Assembly: GCF_905475345.1 (NCBI RefSeq)
Contig: NC_066598.1
Location: forward strand, 3,775,001-3,839,000
Source of the DNA: Vespula vulgaris
Taxonomy: Eukaryota > Arthropoda > Insecta > Hymenoptera > Vespidae
DNA: 64,000 bases
Direction of reading: 5' to 3'
Part shown: piece after piece, positions 1-11,345 of the stretch
Layout: every line of letters starts with the position of its first letter
Position numbering within the stretch: the first letter of the stretch is position 1
Notes under the pieces: model-generated
Told to the model about the DNA's origin: nothing
Database searches by the model: none
The model's input: the letters and a program-made list of their open reading frames with translations, nothing else
Program-made: the position numbers and the translations under genes

Positions 1-65
1 AAGAATGTGAGTAAATTAATTGAATGAAAAAGAGAGATAGAAAGTATATTGAGCGAGGAAATCAT

Positions 66-122
<57 letters not shown>

Positions 123-637
123 GGTGAGAATGTAAATAAGTAAATGAGTGAAAGGAAGGAAGAGTGGAGGGGAGAAGTATAAATGAATGAAGGTGAGACA
201 AAGAGAATTTGTGCTAGTAGATGATTGGAGGAAACAGAAAGGAAAGAGAGAGAGAGAGAGAGAGAGGATGAATGAGTAAATGAGTAAAGGAATGAAAGAG
301 AGAGAATATAATTGTGTAAACGAATGAAGGAGAAAGAGAAAGAGAAAGAGAAAGAGAGAGAGAGAGTAAATGAGTGAAGGAAAGAAAGAGAGAAAGAGAA
401 TGTAATTGAGTAAACGAATGAAAGGAGAAAGACAGAGACAGAGAGAGAGAGAGAGAATTTGAACAAGTATATGATCGGTGAAGGAAAGAGAGAGAGAGAG
501 AGAAAGAGAGAGTAAATGAATGAAGAATAGAGAAAGAGAAATGTGAGTGAGTTAGATGATTGGAGAAAAGATGGAGAAAAGAGAGAATGCGAGAATGTGA
601 GTAAATGAGTGAATAAGAGGGACGTGTTGGAGTGGGT
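1..637. repeat. degenerate purine-rich (GA)n higher-order repeat
   Basis: The top strand is almost entirely A and G with scattered T. A perfect (GA)25 run lies at 69-118. Shorter GA runs alternate with a recurring, diverged phrase of the form GTAAATGAGTGAAGGAA followed by GAATGTAATTGAGTAAACG (near 130, 270, 310, 365, 400, 510 and 600). This points to a minisatellite built around GA microsatellites, not plain slippage. Open frames here read poly-Ser/Leu/Phe on the minus strand and are not genes. Confidence 0.85.
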
Positions 638-775
638 AAAGAGTGGGAGGTGAGGTAGGAACGAAATTACAGGCTTTACAAGACCACCGGAGACAAGGTC
701 GAACGATTGACTCCGAGTGTGGGGTGAAAACGATTAAACTCTACGGGGGTGGTGGCACCTTTAGAAAGAAGCTTC
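638..775. other. unique island, possible conserved non-coding element
   Basis: About 140 bp of non-repetitive, GC-richer sequence between the GA block on the left and a CT/TTTC block on the right. It contains a GGGGGTGGTGGCACC stretch near 745-760. An open frame on the plus strand (643-951) starts here but runs straight into CT repeat, so it is judged non-coding. No function is recognised. Confidence 0.35.
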
Positions 776-1210
776 ATTCTCTTTCTCTCTTTCTCTCTTT
801 CTCTCTTGAAACGATCAAGATCAAGATACGTTTTCGTGGTAGAATCTCTCTCTCTCTTTCTTTTTCTTTCTTTCTTTTTCTTTCTTTCTTTTTCTTTCTT
901 TCTTTCTCTATCTCTTTCACTGTCTCTCTGTCTCACTTTCTCCAACTTTAATCGTATCTAACGGCTTCCCGACGATTCGAGAACGGTCTTCCTAACATTC
1001 TCTTTTCTCTACCCTTTTGTTAGGATTTGAAGACGCTTGTTAAACCTTTCACCGCATTATTTTTCTAATCGATTAGTTCATTCTTCGTCTAATGTCGGCC
1101 GATCACGTATTAGATGTTTGTCTGTGTTATACTTAGCTTCTTTTCTTTTCTCTCTCTTTTTTTTTTTTCTTTTTTCTTTCTGTTTTTTTTTTTTTTTTTT
1201 TTTAATTGAT
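776..1210. repeat. pyrimidine-rich CT/TTTC and poly-T block
   Basis: CT and TTTC runs at 776-945, then a semi-unique stretch (946-1145), then long T tracts at 1150-1203. The CT arm mirrors the GA block at 1-637 across the island 638-775, so the two could pair as inverted arms. No gene is seen. Confidence 0.8.
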
Positions 1211-1725
1211 AGGATGAAAATATTAAATATTGGAAAAAAGGAAGGGAAATGAATAAATGTTACTTTGATTAGATATCTATCGATTGAAGTTTGTATTTAT
1301 TTATTTATTTACTTATTTATTTATTTATAGTTTTTATAGTTGGATTTAATCGATCAGACGTAATTATCAATGTTCGTTATTATTAATCGTAATACACTAA
1401 GAGTGAAACTACAAATTGACAATAATTTATTCGTCGGATCGTAATCGATAAGTTTAACAAGATTCACGAAAAACGTGATTAAGAAATATTCGATTGAAAC
1501 GTCGGACGATCGATATTCAATCAAAGCTATAAAAATCATTCGAAACGATATTTTTTTATAATATAAATTCGAATTAATTTTTTATAATATAAATTCGAAT
1601 TGATTTTTTATAATATAAATCCAATTAATTTTTTATAATATAAATATTTCGCGACTTACTGTTATACGTCTATAGTTTCACATATATAATTGAATTTTTT
1701 TTCTTTTTTTTTTTTAATACGACTA

Positions 1726-1767
<42 letters not shown>

Positions 1768-1949
1768 TAACGAAAGTTTGAAGAAACGTTTGAAAGTGAA
1801 ATAAAATGAATAAATAAAACAAAAAGGTAGAGGGAAAGAGTAGAAAGAAAAGAAAAGAAAAGAAAAGGAAAATACTTGCGGTAGTTTCACTACGGAGAAG
1901 AACAAATTTTAATGCGAAAGATTCTACGAAGTCGAATACAGTCTATGAA
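1211..1949. other. AT-rich spacer with TTTA, minisatellite and (AT)19
   Basis: Contains a TTTA/TTAT run (1295-1328), a roughly 26-bp minisatellite (1551-1646, listed separately), a (AT)19 microsatellite at 1728-1765 and an AAAAG run at 1850-1866. Nothing gene-like is seen. Confidence 0.75.
1551..1646. repeat. 26-bp AT-rich minisatellite, about 3.7 copies
   Basis: Four successive copies of a phrase beginning TTTTTTATAATATAAAT and ending in AATTCGAATTAA-like variants. The copies differ by one or two substitutions, and the last is cut off before ATTTCGCG. Confidence 0.85.
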
Positions 1950-2170
1950 AGTATCGATAACGGTAAAGGGCAAAAGGGGGATTTACGAAGGCGAGAAAAG
2001 TTTCCCTTTGCGATAACACAATCCCCTTGGTGACCGTTTCTAAATTACCACGCTCGAAAAGAATCCCATGAAGAAAACCGAAGGATTTTCTTTAAAACAC
2101 GATGACGTTCGACGTTCCAATATCTGAAAAACTATCATCGTGAAACGTCTTAAATTACATTTTGCGATAA
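1950..2170. other. unique island
   Basis: Non-repetitive stretch that includes GGGCAAAAGGGGGATTTACG and ATCCCCTTGGTGACCG. The short phrase TTGCGATAACA occurs twice (near 2008 and 2162), about 154 bp apart. No coding potential or known element is recognised. Confidence 0.35.
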
Positions 2171-2679
2171 CAATCTATAATCTTTTTTCTTTTCATTGTT
2201 TTATTTCATTTTATTTCATTTCATTTTTCTTTATATTTTTTTTTTCTTTTTATCAGAAAAGAAATAGGAAAGTTATACGTAGGTAGGTACATAGAAATTT
2301 TCTTTTTATTTTATTTATAAAAATAATAAATATGTGTGCGTGTATGTGTGTGCGATTAAAATAACGTAACGTTATGATCGGACCAATTAAAAGTTTTATT
2401 TTCAGTGTGATTTTTAATGTTACGTTAAAATTATAAAACGATTTAAACGAATAGATATAACAGTGACCTTTAATAAATAATAATTGGATTAATTCGAATA
2501 CATAATTAGTAATTATTTTCGAATTAATCTGGGATTTAACAATTACGAAATTTTCATTAAATTATGTTTGATTTGAATGGTAATGTAATTATATTATCGA
2601 TGATATGATGTACAGTTGATTAAAAGTTTCATTTTATGAGGATTTAATGAGATACAATAACGGGAAATAATTTAAACAA

Positions 2680-2722
<43 letters not shown>

Positions 2723-3246
2723 AAAGTAACATAAAGAATAAATTTATAAATTGTATGAATTTTTGAGATCAGTTTTTCGTTTAAATTTAAATTATAATTA
2801 TATCATCGTTATTATTATTATTTCCATTATTTTTTTTTTTATATTATGTAATTAAATACAATACATGAATGAATGTAATACAGAATGATACATATAAATT
2901 GTTACAATCTGCGATGATTGAAATTTCATTTGAATTTATCTTTGTGAAATATTATTTAATTTTAATAAAAATTTAATTTAATAAACATTTATTAAAATAG
3001 AAATTATACAAATTTATTATTATAAAAGATTTATTAAAAGAAAAAAAAAAAAAAAAAAAAAAAGAAAAGTATATCTGTACATTAACGACATTAAGTCGTA
3101 GATGAATATATCTCTTCTTCACATTTTTTTTTTCTTTTTTCTTTTTTTACAAAACAATGAAACTTTTTATATTATTAGTTAAAATAGATTTAATTCACAA
3201 TACTTTATCTGGGCACTATGTACATATATATATTTTTTAATTAATT

Positions 3247-3291
<45 letters not shown>

Positions 3292-3452
3292 ATTAATTTA
3301 CATTACCTATCATAGATATAATACTTGAAATTTTGTCAATTTTACAAAAAACAATTATTCATTATCCGAATATAGTGTATAAACATCATACATTATTTCG
3401 AATTAAATGAATCGCAAGATACGTTTCAGTTTGTTAATTTAACAATCAATAA

Positions 3453-3487
<35 letters not shown>

Positions 3488-3499
3488 ATCAATCAATCT
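2171..3499. other. AT-rich spacer with (TA)n and (TC)n
   Basis: Very AT-rich. Microsatellites: (TA)17(CA)4 at 2681-2722, poly-A at 3042-3063, (AT)19 at 3251-3288 and (TC)14 at 3457-3485. No open frame of interest and no RNA gene seen. Confidence 0.75.
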
Positions 3500-3677
3500 A
3501 TCTATCTCTCTTTAACTTTAAGATTACGTCACGTCAGATTTACACGAACATTACTTTTGTATAGTAGCAACGTCTCAACGAAACAACTCAGTCCTTCTTC
3601 GTCTATCTCATTGAGTTGGGTGGAATGAAAAAGGGAGAAAATATGTGTGTGTATGTTTGTATTCGTGTATGTACGAA

Positions 3678-3723
<46 letters not shown>

Positions 3724-4075
3724 GCTAAGATATGCATGGAAAGGCAGCTCGTGTCCGAAGGTAGTTTTGCAGTGTGAAAATGTGCGGCTAAGACGTTGTA
3801 TGTGTCTTCGTTTGACTAGATCCTCACTTCTCCGAACCCTCTAACCCTCCAACCCTCTCCCAACCCTCTTTTCGTTCTCGTGCACCCTCTCCGACGACAC
3901 TCGACAGTCTCGTGAATGCCGACAGGTTGTAAAGAACGTAAAGCGTCTAATCTTCTTTCTCGTCGTTGGAGTGCCTTAAACGAAAACTAAGGGCTCGTAT
4001 CTACTCTCGAAGAAGCTTGGGTGATGCAATCGAGGGTGGTCGGGGGGTGGGAGAGGGATGGATTTGTGCTTCGGA
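3500..4075. other. GC-richer unique island split by a GA tract
   Basis: Unique sequence at 3510-3645 and 3720-4075, interrupted by (AG)n at 3685-3721. The left part carries ACGTCACGTCA (CRE-like) near 3527. The right part includes an AACCCTC phrase repeated three to four times (3836-3870) and GGGGGGTGGGAGAGG (4043-4057). The island sits between a CT run (3457-3485) and this GA run. A 65-codon frame (3647-3844) is mostly GA-encoded and not credible. Confidence 0.4.
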
Positions 4076-4084
4076 AAGATTTAC

Positions 4085-4430
4085 GTCAATTTATTTTTAA
4101 ATCGTTCGATCGTGAATTTTTATCTATTTTTTGTCTTTTTTTTTTTTTTTTTTTTTTTTTTTGATAATGATGAATGATAATGGATTGAACAAGTTTATTT
4201 ATTTATTTATTTATTTATTAATAATGATAGTAATGGTATGAAAAAGTTAATATGTGATTGTCAATTTTTACGAATCTATTTTTAAATCGTGAATTCGATC
4301 GTGAATTCGATCGTGAATTTTTATGTATTTCTTTTTTTTTTTTTTTTGTTTTTTTTTTCTTAATAATGTTGAATGATAATAGAGTGAACAAATTATTTAT
4401 TTATTTATTTTTGGATAATAATAAAACGAA
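4085..4430 (+). repeat. diverged tandem duplication, period about 180 bp
   Basis: The order 'ATTTTTAAATCG, TCGTGAATTTTTAT, poly-T, TGAATGATAATGGATTGAACAA, TTTA run, ATAATGATAG' at 4085-4240 is repeated at 4260-4430 with substitutions and different poly-T lengths. The second copy has an internal expansion of TCGTGAATTCGA to about three copies (4286-4318). Confidence 0.8.
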
Positions 4431-4585
4431 AAAGAAAATATACGATACTCCGGTAATACTCATTAATACGAAATTTTATTAATCTTTCGATATAATTTAA
4501 TGTTTCTTTATATCGACAATATTTTTTACTTATTCTAATTAATTAAAAAAAAAAAAAAAGAAAAAAAAGAAAAAAGAAACCAAAG

Positions 4586-5015
4586 AAAATCAATTCTTAA
4601 TATATAATAAAAATGAAATATCGGGCGAATGTAGTTCCTACGCTTTATATAGACCATCCTTTATGTATATATGCACCTACATATATATATATATATACAT
4701 AAGTAAATTTCTTTCAAGTTAAAAAAACAAAATCAATTCTTGGTATTTAATAAAAATGAAACGTCGAGCGATATAGCTTGTAATACTTTATATATATCAC
4801 TCTCTCTACTCTCTTCATGTGTGTATATGTATGTGTGAATATATATATGACTTCTCCATATTAAAAAAAAAAAAAAAAAAATCAGTACTTGATGTTTAAT
4901 AAAAATGAAATGTCGAGGGATATAACTTTTAATGCTTTATATTAATAAACTACCCTATATATTTATATATATATATAGATATGTATATATATGTATGTTT
5001 TATATGTATATATAT
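4586..5015 (+). repeat. three-copy diverged tandem repeat, period 143-149 bp
   Basis: Three units begin at 4586, 4729 and 4878. Each starts AATCA(A/G)T(T/A)CTT, continues TAATAAAAATGAAA and a TCG(A/G)GCGA-like motif, then reaches CTTTATAT and a variable TA microsatellite. The last unit ends next to an 8-bp inverted repeat (TAGGGTGA 5023-5030, TCACCCTA 5059-5066). Confidence 0.85.
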
Positions 5016-5049
5016 GTATATATAGGGTGAGAGAAAGAACTTGTAAGGA

Positions 5050-5370
5050 AATAAAGAGTCACCCTAGATGTTACATACAACCCATTCTCCATGCATTCTC
5101 TTGTTGAAAAAGAAAAGGAAGCTCATAGTAATCTCTCTTTCGACTTACCCTAACTTTTGCAATATTCTTGAGTCTTCCACTCCTTTGCGGAATTACTCTG
5201 GACCCCATTGTTGGAACGACCATGCGTTGGTAATGGTTTCAACCCCTTCCATCTTAAAGCATATAGCAAACAGCCGTCGTGGGATCGTAAAAAAAGTGAG
5301 ACAAAAACACCGATGAAACCCTTACCCCCACTCTTCCTCTACTCCCTCGTAGAAGAAGAAAACTTGATGT
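5050..5370. promoter_or_regulatory. unique island with Sox-like and homeodomain-like sites
   Basis: Non-repetitive and GC-richer than its surroundings. CATTGTT (Sox core) lies at 5206-5212 and GGTAATGG (homeodomain-like) near 5229. Open frames of 82 and 101 codons cross it but have no recognisable domain, and the second runs into poly-T. A regulatory role is inferred from composition and motifs only. Confidence 0.3.
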
Positions 5371-5676
5371 TAGTCAGCAATTTTTTTTATTGTTTTAATC
5401 TTTTTCGTTTTTTTTTCTTTCTTTCTTTCTTTCTTTCTTCTTTTCTGTCTCTTCTTATTATATATTTTTTTTCTGTTTTCAACCAAGAAATGATTGATTC
5501 GATCGAGAAGTAAAACAGTTGTCTTTTAATCACTTTATCGCTTTTTTTTTTTTTAATTTTCTTTCTTATTATTTTATTTCGTTAACTTCGTCGAAAAATT
5601 ATTTTCGACCTATATACAGAGTCGTTGTTTCATTTATATGAAAAATTATATGAATTTTAATCGTAGATCTTCTTCG

Positions 5677-5732
<56 letters not shown>

Positions 5733-5974
5733 GTCTGTCTCTTTGTGTCGGTATAAATCGATCTTCATTTACAATAATTTTCTTTAATTACGAATTATTA
5801 TATTTAACATATAATAATTCCTATTTATTTACTAATTTAAATTTCTATTATTAAAATTAAAAAGGTACATTAACTCCATTAACAATTTAAAACTTTCCTT
5901 TAATCGTTTATTTATTAATTAAAGATCGAATTATTTTACAACATCGAAATTTTCTTTAAAGAAAATTAAATTCT
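5371..5974. other. spacer with TTTC run and (ATCT)14
   Basis: TTTC and T runs at 5395-5440; a perfect (ATCT)14 array at 5677-5732 followed by GTCT units; the rest is AT-rich unique sequence without genes. Confidence 0.75.
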
Positions 5975-6420
5975 AGTAGATCGATGGTAATCGAAGATGT
6001 TCCAACATTTCTAAAGTGTAATTATTTAAACGTACCTATGCATGCGTACACACACACACACATACAGAAGGGTGTAATTTTCTTGGACGAGTTATGTAGG
6101 TACTTATTTGTTTTACGATCTTTCGTACTTTCGTTAAGGGTATGTAGTTACCACACGCGAGAACATTGCTAGCTTTACTAATAGACCTTTTTTTCTTTTT
6201 CTTTTTTTTTTCTACTTTTCTTCTTGATAGTAGAGTGCATTCGGTTAATCGGTACTTCAATGGAGAAGCTTCCTTCGGAAAACAACTTTGTTCGAAGCTC
6301 GATTGTCCTTTCTTCCTTTTCTAGATTGATCGTATGTTAGGAAAAGTTTTCAAACGGCAATCGACGTTTTTCTGATCTCTTTCTTAAATCCTACCCCTTG
6401 TTAACTCTTTTCTAATTCCA
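5975..6420. other. unique island pair around a T/CT tract
   Basis: Unique stretches at 5975-6180 and 6225-6420 are separated by a pyrimidine tract (6187-6222). The left one includes a short (CA)n at 6050-6062. The open frames (62 and 74 codons) are not supported by composition or domains. Confidence 0.3.
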
Positions 6421-6500
6421 TTCTAATTTTTACAATTTTTTTTTCTTTCTCTTCTTCTTCTTCTTCTTTTTTCATTTAATTTTTTTTCTTTTTTTTTTTT

Positions 6501-6868
6501 CTAACGTGTAATCAGTCATGTATTACAATTATAATAAGAAATGTTTTATGAACAATTAGAACGTTCTTTAGAAATTTCGAATGGAATTATCTTTCCAATT
6601 TAATTCTTGATTTTTCTAGAACTCTCACATTTAGATCTTGCAAGTTTTTAATCTTTCATATTAATAATAAATTTCTTTTTGTTTTTTTTTTCTAATGTGT
6701 AATCGGTCATGTATTATAATTATAAGAAATGTTTTATGAACAATTAGAACATTCTTTAGAAATTTCGATTGGAATTATCTTTCCAATTTAATTCTTGATT
6801 TTTCTAGAACTCTTACATTTAGATCTTGCAAGTTTTTAATCTTTTACGTTAATAATAAATTTCTTTTT
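6501..6868 (+). repeat. recent tandem duplication, about 180-bp unit
   Basis: Copy 1 (6501-6680) and copy 2 (6692-6868) start CTAA(C/T)GTGTAATC and end TTAATAATAAATTTCTTTTT. I count about eight substitutions and a 3-bp indel, so about 95 per cent identity. The period is 188-191 bp. This is the youngest-looking duplication in the window. No open frame spans a unit. Confidence 0.92.
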
Positions 6869-7339
6869 TTTTCTTTTTTTAAATAATAAAATATCTCTGT
6901 ATCTATATATGGTATAATAGTATATCTATAAATAAAGAGAAATTAATACGAATAATTACCGATCATTCTAAATTTCTATTCCGACTAAACATTTCTTTTT
7001 TCTTTTTCTTTGTTTTTTTAATTAATAAAAATAATAACAAAAAAAAAAAATAATCTAACACGGACGTAACAAATTTTTTCTATTCCTCAATCACTTATTT
7101 TAAACTAAAGATACGAGCTTAAATATTAAACAATCGTGGATGATATTACTGACAATATTACAAAAATTTGACGATTTGAATTTATAATACTAATAATTTA
7201 TTATATATATATATAATCCTAATGTTTTATATATAACAAATCTTAAGATTCGAATCATAAACATTTTTAATCCGATTAACGATCAAGTTCTTTCTATGAT
7301 AAATAAAAAGAAATATATTACAATGTTGGTGAATGTAAG
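6869..7339. other. AT-rich spacer
   Basis: Poly-T and poly-A runs and a short TA run near 7203-7215. No gene or structured repeat seen. Confidence 0.7.
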
Positions 7340-7528
7340 TAAAGCTACGTGAAATGAATTCATTCGAAACGATAACTCGGAAAAAGCAGCTGCGAGATAT
7401 TTGCCAATTACATCGGGACGTGCAGTTACCTCTCACCTTTCCACGATGGAAAACTTCGTTCTCTTACTATTCGTCGAGAGAGCCGAAGCGAAGTTTAATC
7501 TCAGTTTCGTTCTAACCGGTCGTTCCTA

Positions 7529-7560
<32 letters not shown>

Positions 7561-7700
7561 GCTTACTTGCTTGCTTGACGTCTTTACGCTTTTACCGAAA
7601 GCACGATTTCGAATTTAGTCCGGAAAAATTTTTAATTTTCTCTCGTCCTGTCGTCGTCGTAGTCGTCGTCGCCCCGATTAGCACGAATCGTGAGGATTTT
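7340..7700. promoter_or_regulatory. unique island with E-box and homeodomain-like sites plus GCTT array
   Basis: 7340-7470 carries CAGCTG (E-box) at 7387-7392, CCAATTA at 7404-7410 and CACCT at 7434-7438. A (GCTT)n/ACTT array lies at 7529-7578 and a GTC trinucleotide run at 7650-7672. A 69-codon minus-strand frame (7227-7436) crosses the island without a recognisable domain. Confidence 0.3.
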
Positions 7701-9089
7701 ACTTGAAGTTACCATTGAAATGTCCCTTTTCAAATTCAAACGGCGAACTACCAGCTAAGAATTTTCTTTTCAAATTCAATGATCAAATTCACTCGATCCT
7801 TTTTAATCAAGATTTTTATTTCATTTTATCTATTCTATACGAATACGATTTCTTTATATTTCAAATTCTTTATATCGAATTCGTAAATTCCTTTTTTTTT
7901 TTTTTTTTTTTAAGCGGATTCATTTCGGACGGTTTTGTTTTCTTTTAAACGATAATGGTTATATATATATATACGCATGTATGTATGTATGTATGGATGT
8001 TTTTATTCACGATTATTAAAATTAATTTGAAAATTAAATTAGAGTTTATATTCTGACGAATTATATCTTTTAATAATTCTTGTTTTCTTTTCTTTTGTTT
8101 TGTCTTGTTCAATAATTTGTTCTTTCTACAATATCTTTATATTTTTTATTTTTTGTTTTTTGTTTTTTTTTTTTGAATTTCTTTTTTTTCACTCGTTAAT
8201 AGCACATTTATTGTTAACGTTGTTAATATTAGTTAACATTAATTATTGGTGACGATTTCTAAGTAGTTTTTATATATTTTCTTTTCTTTCTCTTTCTTCC
8301 TTTTGTTGGATTAAATAGATATTTAGAACAAATGATTCTTATCTATTCGTTAATCTCTAAACCGTACTTCTATGCGTTTTGTGAGGTTTTCTTTCTTTTT
8401 TTTTTTTTTTGTAATTCGATAATATAAATATCTTTTTATAATTAAAATTTAGTTTAGGACGAATAATTTAATGTCACTCTAAAATGTAATTATATATTAT
8501 TATTCGTCAACGATTTGATATGTCATCTTTATATTGCACGAAAATAATAATTGATTATAACAAATTGTTGTCGGGACTATGAAAAGATTATTAAAATAAA
8601 TTATTCGATGCGAATGAAATAATTTACATCTAATCTAATACACATCGTAAATAATGTATCAACAATTAGTCGTACGAATTACACGATATTAAATATCTAT
8701 CGAAAAAATTCAATAAACGAACAAAAAAGAGAGAGTTAAAAAGCACAAGAAAGAACGATAAGAAAATACGATATCCATCCGAAAGACAAATATTAAATAA
8801 GTTAAAAAAAAAAAAAAAAGGAAGAAAGAAAAGAAAACGTAAAAATCAAGTTTCTGTAAATGAAGATTATAAAAGTTATAAAAAGGAAAAAACGAAAGAG
8901 AAATAATTAATCTCTCCTTTCTTTTTCTTTTTTTAATTATTTGCAAATATTTATTAGACGATCGAGAAGTATGTTACATTTGAAGAACGATAAAAATAAA
9001 AATGATAAAATTTAATAGGAAGATTCAAATAGGAAAATTATAAAATAAAAATATTATAAGAAGGATCGATATTAGAAAGGTTAATTTAA
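7701..9089. other. AT-rich spacer
   Basis: Poly-T at 7891-7910, TA and GTAT runs near 7962-7994, and several T tracts. Small frames at 7703-7948 and 8710-8946 are Phe/Ile/Leu-rich by-products of AT content. No gene seen. Confidence 0.7.
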
Positions 9090-9402
9090 TTCTGGTTGGT
9101 ATTTTTGACGTGGTCGATTTTCAAACCACTTTGGAGAAAACGTCGCAATAGTTGGCGACATGTGGTACCAGGTTACGACACAGTTGGGAAAAGAAATCGG
9201 ACGATTCAAGTCGCACATTCACCTTTCCCTCTCCTTTTTCTAGTGGGGACCGATCAAGAAGTTCCTAGAATCTTACTATTGCCTTGTCGAATTTGCGGAG
9301 AAAGAATTTTCCGGGTTTCTAAACGATTCGATCGATTCTCCTCTCGTATGCTTCATTTGCGTGCAAATAACGTCGAGAGTGTTCGATTGTAGAAGAATGA
9401 AT

Positions 9403-9406
<4 letters not shown>
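9090..9406. other. unique island carrying a 98-codon frame of normal composition
   Basis: One of the few places where an open frame (9096-9392, plus strand) is not low-complexity; the predicted product is basic, Arg-rich and contains a CRIC pair. No family is recognised. The 3' part (9333-9392) is duplicated at 10327-10385, where a 2-bp length difference shifts the frame, which argues against coding constraint. Treated as non-coding pending transcript evidence. Confidence 0.25.
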
Positions 9407-9446
<40 letters not shown>

Positions 9447-10219
9447 ATAAGAAATTTTTAAAAAGGAGATTAAACCAAACTCGGATATTCACGTTCGATG
9501 AATTTAAATTAAAAAAAGAAACGGAAAAATATAAGAGAAGAAATGAAGTATTATTAGAGAACCATGGTGATAGTACGATTTAAAATTAGATTTAGAAACT
9601 TATCGACTGCTCGAGAAGATGGAAATATCTACGACATTTAGAATTATTAGAATTATTAGATTTCAAAGTTCCATTCTTTAGTAAGCGATTCAGAATTTTA
9701 TTTGGTCAATTAATGAATGACCGTTTCATTTTTCTTTCTTTTTTTTTTAATAATCAAGTTCGTCGAACGATTTAACACGAATTAATAAAAAAAAAAAAAG
9801 AGAGAGATGACGAATAATCGTTCGAAATTAATATAAAATAAAAATGATGAATGAATATCTTTATAAAGCTTCTTTAAGTAACGTAGAAAGAGTTTGAAAT
9901 AATTTACAAAGAATTGTTTTACCGAAAAGAAATTTTAATAATAATAATAATAATAATCAGAAGAATAATTACAAAGTCTAATAGAATAATACCAATTAGA
10001 AAGTTATTTGTTTCGTTAAATAATTTAGAAGGAAATTTAGAACGATTTTATATTTAATATAAACTAATAAACATATTTTAACGAAGAAATATTTGTTTTT
10101 TATAATAGATCGTGGATAAGTATTATGATAGATGAATGATTGCTCGAAATTAATGTAAAATAAAAATAAATCAAATATGAAAATTTGTATCAAAACAATT
10201 CTAATTATACACTTGTTGT

Positions 10220-10278
<59 letters not shown>

Positions 10279-10746
10279 CTCTATCTTTGTCTAATTAAAC
10301 AAATATTTACTTTTATATAAAAGAAATCGATTCTTCTCTCGTATGCTTCATTTGAGTGCAAACAACGTCGACATTTCGATTGTAGAAGAAAGAATAGAAA
10401 AAGAAAAGAAAGATTTGGATAAGAAATTTTCGAAGAAGAGATTAAACTAAAGTCGGATTCTCGTTCGGTGTGTTTGAATTAGAAAAAGAACAAAAGAACT
10501 TGAAATCTGAACGATTATTTTTATCGACGACGAAGGAAAAAAACCTATATGATTTTATTATTACACTTTAAAATATCGTTTATCCAACGATTTATAATCG
10601 GATCAGGTAAAGAAATCTATCTTTTTTTTTTTTTTTTTTTCAATGATTTCGAATTAAGATTAGAAACAATTAGTTCGTCGAATGATTTCTAATTATAATG
10701 CAAATAAAAATTCTCTTTCGTCAAGTGATTTAGAACAAATCGATAA

Positions 10747-10785
<39 letters not shown>

Positions 10786-11030
10786 ATCTAATGATGGAAA
10801 TAATTTTCTATATAATAGTAGATTTAAGAAGTATAATAAATAACGAAAGATCGTTCGAATTTAATATGAAATAAAAAGAAATTAATAAATAAAGAAATAA
10901 GTGAAATAAGTAATGAACGAATTCTAATTTTACAATTGTCCTTCACTCTCTCTCTCTCTCTATCTCTATCTCTATCTCTCTTTAATCAAACAAATATTTA
11001 ATTCCATATAAAAGAAAGAATAAAAGAGAG
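9333..11030 (+). repeat. large diverged tandem duplication (about 1.0 kb plus 0.7 kb)
   Basis: Unit 1 (about 9333-10326) and unit 2 (about 10327-11025) share the same order of anchors: TCGTATGCTTCATTTG; GATTGTAGAAGAA; a purine run; TTTGGATAAGAAATTTT; GAGATTAAAC; TTCGTCGAA(C/T)GATTT; CGTTCGAA(A/T)TTAAT; a CT microsatellite; and AAACAAATATTTA. Anchors at the start are 995 bp apart and at the end 691 bp, so unit 2 has lost or unit 1 gained about 300 bp. The units contain (AG)17 (9407-9441), (TC)23 (10222-10268) and (AAAT)11 (10744-10787). Confidence 0.8.
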
Positions 11031-11191
11031 AGAGAGAGAGATAGAGAGAATACCATTAGAGATCTAAATGAGTTAAAAAGCAAAACACATGAGACCAACG
11101 ATAGTTACGTTTTATTTGTGTTTATCCGACTAAAAGAGAAAGAAACTCGGATTAGAAAAGAAAAAGAAAAAATAAAATAAAAAAAGAGTAA

Positions 11192-11220
<29 letters not shown>
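11031..11220. repeat. purine-rich tract
   Basis: AG and AAAAG runs with a (GA)n at 11199-11222. A short unique phrase interrupts it near 11055-11130. Confidence 0.7.
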
Positions 11221-11223
<3 letters not shown>

Positions 11224-11345
11224 TTGGAGGGACAACGAGTAAATAGCAAAGATAAAGTAATGGGAATTTCCAAGGATTGTTTGGTCATTCTCTTTAATTG
11301 TTCTGTTTTTTATTTTTGTTTGGATTTGTTGTTAGAAATTGAACA
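11221..11345. other. unique island
   Basis: Non-repetitive segment with AAGATAAAGTAATGGGAATT and AGGATTGTTTGG. It lies directly after a GA run. No element recognised. Confidence 0.3.

Noticed and set aside
650..660. TGAGGTAG as let-7
   Set aside because: The match stops after the seed and no precursor fold is present.
9096..9392. 98-codon frame as a gene (CRIC pair suggesting a zinc finger)
   Set aside because: The Cys and His spacing does not fit a C2H2 finger, no splice context is seen, and the duplicated copy of its 3' end is frame-shifted.
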